NCBI GenBank assembly: GCA_021802025.1
Contig: JAKABC010000111.1
Location: 1 to 5,649, forward strand
Direction: 5' to 3'
DNA from: Actinomycetes bacterium
GTDB taxonomy: Bacteria; Actinomycetota; Acidimicrobiia; Acidimicrobiales; RAAP-2
DNA length: 5,649 nucleotides
Below are positions 1 to 5,337 of this stretch, one piece after another. A program made the position numbers and the translations under genes. Under the pieces are notes generated by a model. The model worked only from the letters and a program-made list of their open reading frames with translations. It was not told where the DNA came from and did not search any database. How positions within the stretch are numbered: position 1 is the stretch's first letter; each line of letters starts with the position of its first letter.

Positions 1-1
1 C

Positions 2-91
2 TGGGTGGGCATCCTGCACGCCTGCCTCGACCAGCGTGTCCACTACAGCGAGGAACTGGCCTGGAAACACCGAGCCGATCTTGCCGCTTGA
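2..91 (+). CDS. Transposase C-terminal fragment (IS110-like), partial
   Basis: An open frame enters from the left edge and ends at TGA (89-91), giving 29 visible residues. They begin WVGILHACLDQ, contain HYSEELAWKHR and end DLAA. The pattern of a 'GILH.CL' helix, then a Tyr/Glu segment, then 'AW.HR' and a short Ala-rich tail resembles, from memory, the extreme C-terminus of actinobacterial IS110-family (DEDD, Transposase_20-type) transposases. No catalytic residue is visible, so the family call rests on tail similarity only. It is convergent with the minus-strand operon. Alternatives are another IS family or a chance open frame; 29 codons is too short to decide by composition. Whether the element is intact cannot be judged, because its body lies outside the window. 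Confidence 0.5.
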   Translation, partial: WVGILHACLDQRVHYSEELAWKHRADLAA

Positions 92-106
92 CAAGTTAGA
101 GGCAAG
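80..106. repeat. Short inverted repeat at the putative IS end
   Basis: CTTGCC (80-85) and GGCAAG (101-106) are perfect 6-base inverted copies around a 15-base centre. That centre also contains the small palindrome CTTG-A-CAAG (87-95). No U-run follows on either strand, so it does not look like a standard intrinsic terminator. It may be a subterminal structure of the IS, but a chance origin is possible at this size. Confidence 0.35.
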
Positions 107-112
107 GGGTGT

Positions 113-397
113 CTAGCGCCGCCAGAACGTGGGCGGTCGGGCGTGGGCGTGGTAGTGGTCGGGGATGTTGCGCATGTGGTCGTCGATGCGCCACGCCCCG
201 CCGTTGAACTCCGCCTCGGCCACCCGGGCCAGCGCCTCGTGCAGGGCCCCGCGGACCTCCTCGGGCGGGTCGGGGTCGTGCTCGCGCCACACCACCATCG
301 GCACGAGGCAGATCTCGCAGTCGGCGATCCAGCAGCGCTCGTCCTCGTAGTAGCGCCGGGTCACCACCGCCGCCTCGCAGAGCTCGCAGCTTTTCAC
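113..397 (-). CDS. Small HIT-like Cys/His-rich protein
   Basis: This 94-residue protein has a GTG start (397-395) and a TAG stop. The start was chosen because the protein begins with a CxxC motif (VKSCELC) right there, and the GTG overlaps the kinase stop codon as GTGA. Upstream in-frame codons only translate kinase sequence in another frame. Visible features are Cys4-x2-Cys7, Cys22, Cys27-x2-Cys30, a stretch VPMVVWREH (32-40) that lines up with the 'H.LviPk.H' strand of HIT proteins, a helix at about 45-64, and His81-Tyr-His83-Ala-His85-Ala-Arg. The last matches the HIT signature His-x-His-x-His except for the final position. HIT proteins are nucleotide hydrolases or transferases of about 110-150 residues, some binding zinc through Cys and His, so this one is unusually short. 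Function is unknown: possibly a nucleotide-binding or zinc protein, and catalysis is not shown. No Shine-Dalgarno sequence is visible before the GTG, so expression probably depends on coupling to the kinase gene. Its 3' end abuts the putative IS. Confidence 0.82.
   Translation of the reverse strand: MKSCELCEAAVVTRRYYEDERCWIADCEICLVPMVVWREHDPDPPEEVRGALHEALARVAEAEFNGGAWRIDDHMRNIPDHYHAHARPPTFWRR
394..397 (-). other. GTGA stop-start overlap, kinase-like/HIT-like
   Basis: This is the same GTGA arrangement: GTG begins the small HIT-like protein and TGA ends the kinase-like gene. The preceding bases on the minus strand (CTCGCTCGTCGTGCG) show no ribosome binding site, which points to translational coupling of the pair. 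Confidence 0.75.
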
Positions 398-2211
398 CGC
401 ACGACGAGCGAGACGGTGGACCGGTACGGCACCAGGGTGCCGGCGGCCGGCGTCTCGCTGACGACCCGGGTCCACGTGGTGGTGCCGGCGAGGTGGCCCG
501 AGGTCGCGAAGTAGAGACCGGCCCGCTTGAAGGCGGCGTAGGTCTGGGCGTAGTCGTCCCCGACGACGTTGGGCACGGCCCGCCGTCCCGCGGTGGTGGT
601 CGTGGTCGTCGGAGCGCTCGCGGTGGTGGTGCTCGCCGGGTTGGGGCCCTTCGAGACGGCCAGGACGACGACAGACCCGGCGGGCACCGCGAGGGGGTTG
701 CGGGTGCCGTGGTAGATGACCGCGACGACGTCGCCGGCGGCGACGCTCGACGAGTAGAGCGCCGCGCTAGCCGGGCAACTCGCGCGCACGTGCAGGCTCG
801 ACAGCTCCCGGGTCGCCCCGGCGCAGCCCCGCCCCACGACGTTGCGCGGCAGCGAGACGAGGGCCGCGCCCTGCGAGATCACCACCGAGATCGTCGAGCC
901 CGACTTCTCGGACGTGCCCGGGCGGGGCGACTGGGAGACGACGTGACCACTCGCCACCGAGTCCGAGTGGGTCCGCCCGGTCACCGCGACGCTGAAGTGC
1001 AACGGGGCCGTCTGTGCGGCGGCGGCGGCGAGCGAGGCGCCCACCAGGTTCGGCACGCTGTAGGAGCGCGTGAAGAGTCCGGCCTTCCACGCCGCGCCGG
1101 CCCCTACCGCCACCACGACCAGCAGTACGGCCGCGCCGACCAGACCCCAGCGGGTGGGGCGCGACGGCGGGCGCGGTGCCTCAACGCCCGGCGAGAAGGG
1201 CGGGGTTCGAGAGCTCAGGGCCCGCCCCGGGCTGAGCCCGGGGCCGAGATCCCGGCGGGGGCGCAGGGTCGGGCCGCCCGACACGGGCGTCGCGGCCACC
1301 TCGCTCGCGGAGGGAGCGCTGAAGCCGATCGAGCGCCGCGGGGCGCTCGGTTCGACCTGAGCGAGCAGGGGGAGGTGCGCCGCGGCCCGCGGGACGGCCG
1401 CGGGGGCCGCGTCACCGGCGACGGCCCCGAGGCGCTGGGCGAACTGGCTCGCGTCGAGGCGCAACAGGGGGTCGGGCACCGTGGCCTGGGCCAGGATCAT
1501 GTCCAGGGTGCCGAGCTCGACGCGCACCGGGATGGGCTGGGTGAGGCGGGCCTGGGCCACCGCGTCGGCGGCGACCCCGGGGAAGGCCGGCTCGCCGGTC
1601 ACCGCCTCGAACAAGACGAGGGCCAGGGCGTACACGTCGCTCTTGTCGTCGGGTGCCTCGCCGAGGACCTGCTCGGGGGCGAGGTAGCGAGCCGTCTCGG
1701 TGCCGAGCCGCTCGCGGTAGGGGTCGGCCAGTCCGGCCAGGGTGACGTCGCTCACCCGGACCCGGTCCTCGGCGTCGAAGACGAGCGAGCCCGGCGACAG
1801 GTCGCCCAGGACGAAGTCGTGCTCGGCCAGGTACGCGAGCGCCCCGGCGACGTCACGGCCCAGACGCGCGCCGTCTTCGATCGACAGGCGCACCCCACGG
1901 GCCAGCCGGTCCTCGAGCGAGCCGCCCGCGAGGTACTCGCTCACCACGAAGATCGCCCCGTGCTCTTGACCCCCGTCGTAGACGCGCGGCAGGTGCGGGT
2001 GGCTCAGGGTCGAGGCCCGCACGATGCGGTTGCGGAACTCCCGGCGTACCGCCTCGTGGGCGGCGAGGCCGGGCGCGAGGGCCTTGACGACCACGGTGCG
2101 GTGCAGCGAGAGGTCCTCGGCGCGGTAGGCCTCGGCGACCTCGCCGGTCCCGAGCAGCTCGGCCACGCGGTAGCGGCCGGCGACCACGTGACCGTTGGGG
2201 AACTGCGCCAT
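394..2211 (-). CDS. PASTA-domain Ser/Thr kinase-like membrane protein (likely pseudokinase)
   Basis: The chosen ATG (2211-2209) follows a purine-rich AGGGTGGGG and gives 605 residues. An in-frame GTG three codons upstream (2220-2218) would give 608, and numbering here uses that longer form. A PknB-type kinase fold spans about residues 12-265: glycine loop GTGEVAEAY (24-32), beta-3 Lys46, YLAPEQ (179-184) and DDKSDVYALA (191-200). The catalytic elements are degenerate. The alpha-C Glu position is Arg65, HRD reads LGD (138-140), the catalytic-loop Lys and Asn are Ser142 and Ser145, and DFG reads DVT (158-160). Only Lys46, Asp140 and Asp158 survive. A Pro/Ser/Arg-rich linker (about 270-356) leads to one transmembrane helix (about 358-377) and an outside region with three PASTA-like repeats (about 387-451, 453-525, 547-608). 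PASTA domains bind muropeptides or cell-wall polymers, so the likely role is an envelope sensor or scaffold. Loss of kinase activity is inferred, since some degenerate kinases remain active. It begins 21 bp after ligA and its TGA overlaps the next start. Confidence 0.9.
   Translation of the reverse strand: MAQFPNGHVVAGRYRVAELLGTGEVAEAYRAEDLSLHRTVVVKALAPGLAAHEAVRREFRNRIVRASTLSHPHLPRVYDGGQEHGAIFVVSEYLAGGSLEDRLARGVRLSIEDGARLGRDVAGALAYLAEHDFVLGDLSPGSLVFDAEDRVRVSDVTLAGLADPYRERLGTETARYLAPEQVLGEAPDDKSDVYALALVLFEAVTGEPAFPGVAADAVAQARLTQPIPVRVELGTLDMILAQATVPDPLLRLDASQFAQRLGAVAGDAAPAAVPRAAAHLPLLAQVEPSAPRRSIGFSAPSASEVAATPVSGGPTLRPRRDLGPGLSPGRALSSRTPPFSPGVEAPRPPSRPTRWGLVGAAVLLVVVAVGAGAAWKAGLFTRSYSVPNLVGASLAAAAAQTAPLHFSVAVTGRTHSDSVASGHVVSQSPRPGTSEKSGSTISVVISQGAALVSLPRNVVGRGCAGATRELSSLHVRASCPASAALYSSSVAAGDVVAVIYHGTRNPLAVPAGSVVVLAVSKGPNPASTTTASAPTTTTTTAGRRAVPNVVGDDYAQTYAAFKRAGLYFATSGHLAGTTTWTRVVSETPAAGTLVPYRSTVSLVVR
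592..636 (-). repeat. Thr-rich low-complexity linker between PASTA repeats 2 and 3
   Basis: The kinase-like gene here encodes a simple Ala/Ser/Pro/Thr linker (about residues 529-543) with runs of three and six threonines, written as GTGGTGGTC-type triplets on the plus strand. It separates the third PASTA repeat from the first two. Such linkers are common in exported actinobacterial proteins and may be O-glycosylated; that last point is inference. Confidence 0.7.
1224..1244. repeat. 10-bp perfect palindromic repeat inside the kinase-like gene
   Basis: GCCCCGGGCT (1224-1233) and AGCCCGGGGC (1235-1244) are exact inverted copies with one base between, giving in RNA a stem of nine pairs with a 3-base loop. 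It lies in the disordered linker between the kinase fold and the membrane helix. No U-run follows. It may be only a by-product of Pro/Gly codons at high GC. Confidence 0.45.
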
Positions 2212-2232
2212 CGGCCCCACCCTAGTTACGGC
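2205..2232 (-). promoter_or_regulatory. ligA-kinase intergenic gap with start-deciding RBS
   Basis: The minus strand reads from the ligA TAA through CCGTAACTAGGGTGGGGCCG to ATG. AGGGTGGGG lies just upstream of the ATG at 2211 and can serve as a Shine-Dalgarno sequence. The alternative GTG at 2220 sits inside that purine tract and would have almost no spacer. This favours the ATG. No convincing promoter is visible in so short a gap. Confidence 0.45.
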
Positions 2233-4260
2233 TTAAGGAAGCGTCGTGGTCCAGGCGCCCGTCTCGAGCAGGGTCTCGAACTGGCCGGCGTCGATCCGGG
2301 GCACCCCGAGTTCCTCGGCCCGGCGGACCTTGGCCGCACCCGGGGCCTCGCCCACGACCACGCAGTAGGTCTTCTTCGACACCGAGCCCGGCGCGGTGCC
2401 CCCGCGGGCCTGGATCGCGGCCTCGGCCGCCTCGCGGCTGTAGCCGACGACGGTGCCGGTCACCACGACGGCCCGTCCGGCGAGGGTCGCCGCCACGGGC
2501 GCCTCACCCGAGCCCTCGCGCAGGGTGAGACCGGCCGCCTTCAGCCGGGTGATCCGCTCGAGGGTCTCGGGTTCGCGGAAGTAGAGGTGGACCGACCCCG
2601 CGATCACCGGTCCCACGCCCTCGACCGCCTCGAGCGCCTCGAGCGGCGCGCTGGCGAGCGCGTCGACGTCGCCGAAGCGCCGGGCGAGCAGGCGCGCCGC
2701 GACCGGCCCGACGTGACGGATGCCCAGGCCGACCAGGACCCTCGAGAGGGGTGCCGCGCGCGCCGCGCGCGCCGCGGCCACCAGCTGACGGGCCGACAGC
2801 TCGCCCAAGCCCTCCAGTGAGGCGATCGCCTCGGGGTCGAGGTCGAACAGGTCGGCCACGTCGTGCACCAGCCCCGCCTCGATGAGCTGGCCGACGCGCT
2901 GTTCTCCGAAGCCCTCGATGTCGAGGGCGGTTCGCGAGCAGAAGTGGACGATCTGCTGGAGGAGCTGCGCCGGGCAGTGGGGGTTCACGCAGTAGGTGTC
3001 GCTTTCGCCCGCGCGACGCACCAGCGGCGCGGCGCACTCGGGGCAGCGCTGTGGGAAGCGCCAGGCGCGAGCCCGGCGCCGGCCGGGCTCGGCCACCGGG
3101 CCGACCACCTCGGGAATCACGTCGCCGGCCTTGCGCACGATGACGAGGTCCCCCGGTCGCACGTCCTTGAGGGCGACCTGGTCCTCGTTGTGCAAGGTGG
3201 CCAGCGCCACGGTCGAACCGGCGATGGTCACCGGCTCGAGCACCGCGTAAGGCGTCGCCCGCCCGGTGCGCCCGATGGAGACCTCGATCGCCACCAGGCG
3301 CGTCGTGCGCTCCTCGGGGGGGAGCTTGCGCGCGATGGCCCAGCGCGGGGCGCGGCTCGTCGAACCGAGTCGGGCCCGCTCGGCCAGGTCGTCGAGTTTG
3401 ATCACGATTCCGTCGATCTGGTAGGCCAGATCGTGGCGGTGGTCCTCGAACCAGGTCGAGCGCTCCACCATCGCCGCCACGCCCTCCACCCGACGCGTCT
3501 CGGGCGCCACCAGGAAGCCCCACTCGGCCAGGCGCGAGAGGGTCTCGGTGTGGGTGGTGAAGCGCCCCTCGATCTCACCCACCAGCTGGTAGGCGAGGAA
3601 GGAGAGAGGCCGGCTCGCCGTCACCGTCGGGTCCTTCTGGCGCAGGCTGCCCGCCGCGGCGTTACGCGGGTTCGCGAACTCGCGCTCGCCGAGCGCGCGC
3701 TGACGCTCGTTCAAGGCGACGAAGTCCTCGGGGGCGAGGAAGACCTCGCCGCGCACCTCGACCCGCCTGGGGGCGTCGGCGAGGGTCGCCGGCACGTTGG
3801 GAATCGTGCGCACGTTCGCCGTCACGTCCTCGCCGACCCGACCGTCGCCGCGCGTGGCCGCCCGGGTCAGTGCGCCGTCGCGGTAGACGATGGACAGGGC
3901 CAGACCGTCGATCTTGGGCTCGACCGCGAAGCGCACCGCACCGGGCTCGGTCCCGAGGGCGCGCGCGCTACGCGCGCCCCACGCCTCGAGCTCCTCGAGG
4001 GAGAAGACGTTGTCGAGGCTGAGCATCGGCTCGGCGTGCACGACGGGGGCGAAGGGCGTCGTCGCGACCGACGCGCCGACCGACTCGGTGACCGAGTCGA
4101 GGCGGCGCAGCTCGGGGTGGGCCGCCTCGAGCGCGCGCAGCTCGCGAACCAGGTCGTCGTAGTCGGCGTCGGGAATGAGCGGGGCGTCCTCGACGTAGTA
4201 GGCGCGGTTGTGGCGGGCGATCTCCTCGCGCAGCTGGGCGACCCGCTCGGTGGCGTTCAC
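2233..4260 (-). CDS. ligA: NAD-dependent DNA ligase LigA
   Basis: This gene encodes 675 residues, the usual LigA length. LigA seals nicks in DNA during replication and repair, using NAD+ to adenylate itself. Domains in order: Ia, the NMN site, with HNRAYYVEDAP (17-27) and PDADYDDL (30-37); adenylation domain with the nucleophile in EPKIDG (Lys116); NTase motifs including RGEVFL (170-175), NPRNAAAGSLRQ (197-208) and DGIVIKLD (283-290); OB fold (about 320-395) with LATLHNED and RKAGDVIPEV; a four-Cys zinc finger (Cys406, 409, 424, 429); helix-hairpin-helix repeats (about 440-580); and a C-terminal BRCT domain (about 590-670) starting around LAGRAVVVTGT. The start is GTG (4260-4258), overlapping the mnmA TGA as GTGA. 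An in-frame extension upstream exists but reads through mnmA and lacks homology to LigA. No good Shine-Dalgarno is seen, so coupling is likely. Oddity: the usually conserved SPTQxVG loop after domain Ia reads SVTESVG (56-62). Confidence 0.97.
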   Translation of the reverse strand: MNATERVAQLREEIARHNRAYYVEDAPLIPDADYDDLVRELRALEAAHPELRRLDSVTESVGASVATTPFAPVVHAEPMLSLDNVFSLEELEAWGARSARALGTEPGAVRFAVEPKIDGLALSIVYRDGALTRAATRGDGRVGEDVTANVRTIPNVPATLADAPRRVEVRGEVFLAPEDFVALNERQRALGEREFANPRNAAAGSLRQKDPTVTASRPLSFLAYQLVGEIEGRFTTHTETLSRLAEWGFLVAPETRRVEGVAAMVERSTWFEDHRHDLAYQIDGIVIKLDDLAERARLGSTSRAPRWAIARKLPPEERTTRLVAIEVSIGRTGRATPYAVLEPVTIAGSTVALATLHNEDQVALKDVRPGDLVIVRKAGDVIPEVVGPVAEPGRRRARAWRFPQRCPECAAPLVRRAGESDTYCVNPHCPAQLLQQIVHFCSRTALDIEGFGEQRVGQLIEAGLVHDVADLFDLDPEAIASLEGLGELSARQLVAAARAARAAPLSRVLVGLGIRHVGPVAARLLARRFGDVDALASAPLEALEAVEGVGPVIAGSVHLYFREPETLERITRLKAAGLTLREGSGEAPVAATLAGRAVVVTGTVVGYSREAAEAAIQARGGTAPGSVSKKTYCVVVGEAPGAAKVRRAEELGVPRIDAGQFETLLETGAWTTTLP
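4257..4260 (-). other. GTGA stop-start overlap, mnmA/ligA
   Basis: The minus strand reads GTGA: GTG starts ligA and TGA ends mnmA. The upstream bases (GCGGCCGGGTC) contain no clear Shine-Dalgarno sequence, so termination-reinitiation by the same ribosome is the likely way ligA is translated. Confidence 0.8.
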
Positions 4261-5318
4261 GACCCGGCCGCGACGCCCGCACCCTCGACGAGCTCGGGAC
4301 GGTCCTCGCGGTACCACACGACGCTCTGGCCCGCCGCGACGGGGCGCACCGGTTCGTCGAACGTGACGCGCCAGCCCTCGCGCCAGGTGAGCGTGGCCGC
4401 GACGGGCCGTCCGTGGGCGCTGCACTGGGCCCACACCCGGCGCCCGTCGGCCGCCGGCTCGCCCGAGGCGACGAGCGAGCCCGCCTCGAGGGCGACCTCG
4501 CGGACGAGGATCGCCTCGAGCGGGGCCACCTCGACCCGACCGGCCGCGAGGTCGACCCGCGCCACGTAGCGCCGCTCGCCGTCGCGCCCGGGCGCGATCC
4601 CCCGGCGCTGGCCGACGGTCACGAGCTCGGCCGCGGCCAACTCGCCGACCACCTCGCCGCTGCGCGCGTCGACGACCTCGGCCGGGGTGAGAGCGAGGCG
4701 CTCGGCGAGGAAGTCCGCCCGCCCGCGCGACGCGGGGATGAAGCAGACGTCCTGACTGTCGGGCTTATCCCAGGTGCGCAGTCCGCGCCGGGCCGCCTCG
4801 GAGCGCACGGCCTCTTTCGTCAACTCGCCGATCGGCAGGACCAGCCGCTCGAGGTCATCGGCCGAGAGGTAGGCGAGGACGTAGCTCTGGTCCTTGCGCT
4901 CGTCGACCCCGCGCGCGAGGCGCGCCCGGTCCCCCACGCGCACGACGCGCGCGTGGTGGCCGGTCGCCAGGGCGTCGAAGCCCAGCCGGCGCGCCCGCTC
5001 CACCAAGAGGTCGAACTTCACCCGCCGGTTGCACTCGATGCAGGGGTTGGGCGAACGGCCCCGGCGGTGGTCCTCGACGTAGGGGGTGACGACCCGCTCG
5101 GCGAACTCCTCGGCGTAGTTAAAGACGTGGTGGTCGATCCCGAGGACCTGGGCGACCCGTCGGGCGTCCTCGGCGTCGGCGACCGAGCAGCAGCCCGACT
5201 CCGACTCCCCGGTCCAGAGCTTGAGCGTCGCGCCGACGACCTCGTGACCGGCCTCGACGAGGAGGGCCGCCGCCACCGAGGAGTCCACCCCCCCGCTCAT
5301 GGCCACCAGGACGCGCAC
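4257..5318 (-). CDS. mnmA: tRNA-specific 2-thiouridylase MnmA
   Basis: This 353-residue protein is of typical family length. MnmA uses ATP to activate U34 of tRNA(Lys/Glu/Gln), then inserts sulfur to form 2-thiouridine at the wobble base. It has an N-terminal PP-loop SGGVDSS (8-14), the nucleophile motif PNPCIECN with Cys93, TGHHAR (119-124) in the tRNA/ATP-binding region, RKDQSYVLAY (141-150), and the second catalytic cysteine Cys192 in SQDVCFIP (188-195). The central and C-terminal beta domains include TVGQRRGI (234-241). The start is GTG (5318-5316), which gives the canonical short 'MRVLVAMSGG' N-terminus; GGGG lies a few bases upstream. It follows the cysteine desulfurase by 19 bp, the natural sulfur donor arrangement, and its stop overlaps ligA by 4 bp. 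Both catalytic cysteines are present, so the enzyme should be active. Confidence 0.97.
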   Translation of the reverse strand: MRVLVAMSGGVDSSVAAALLVEAGHEVVGATLKLWTGESESGCCSVADAEDARRVAQVLGIDHHVFNYAEEFAERVVTPYVEDHRRGRSPNPCIECNRRVKFDLLVERARRLGFDALATGHHARVVRVGDRARLARGVDERKDQSYVLAYLSADDLERLVLPIGELTKEAVRSEAARRGLRTWDKPDSQDVCFIPASRGRADFLAERLALTPAEVVDARSGEVVGELAAAELVTVGQRRGIAPGRDGERRYVARVDLAAGRVEVAPLEAILVREVALEAGSLVASGEPAADGRRVWAQCSAHGRPVAATLTWREGWRVTFDEPVRPVAAGQSVVWYREDRPELVEGAGVAAGS

Positions 5319-5337
5319 GGCCCCAGTCTGCCAGGGC

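Larger units (their letters stand above)
1..112 (+). mobile_element. Putative right end of an IS110-like insertion sequence
   Basis: The transposase-like tail is followed by about 21 non-coding bases (92-112) holding TTGACA (88-93) and ending around GGGGTGTC, directly before the TAG stop of the minus-strand HIT-like gene (113-115). IS110-type elements usually have only a short non-coding tail after the transposase and lack long terminal inverted repeats, which fits. The exact boundary is inferred and could shift by several bases. The left part of the element is outside the window. Confidence 0.4.

Noticed and set aside
88..116. TTGACA with a GTCTAG 17 bases downstream as an outward promoter from the IS end
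   Set aside because: The -35 matches, but the -10 is poor. It would drive transcription antisense to the operon, and TTGACA at this place is more simply part of the element's end.
398..475. Upstream start for the HIT-like gene giving 120 residues
   Set aside because: The extra 26 residues are Arg-rich readout of kinase C-terminal DNA in another frame. The CxxC start at the GTGA overlap is more natural.
2751..2777. CCGCGCGCG tandem tract in ligA as a repeat element
   Set aside because: It encodes an ordinary Ala/Arg helix in the helix-hairpin-helix region. Two short copies in a high-GC gene are expected by chance.
493..2820. A 775-codon open frame on the plus strand opposite the kinase-like gene and ligA
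   Set aside because: It runs antisense across two real genes, is composed almost entirely of Arg/Gly/Ala/Asp/His/Val codons, and shows no recognisable domain. At this GC content, long stop-free antisense frames are expected.
4261..4434. N-terminal extension of LigA by 58 residues
   Set aside because: The extension is read entirely within mnmA in another frame, is Arg/Gly-rich, and does not resemble LigA. The GTG at 4260 gives the normal N-terminus.
2863..4569. A 568-codon open frame on the plus strand opposite ligA and mnmA
   Set aside because: It is antisense to clearly functional LigA and MnmA coding sequence, spans their junction, and has low-complexity Arg/Gly/His-rich content without motifs.
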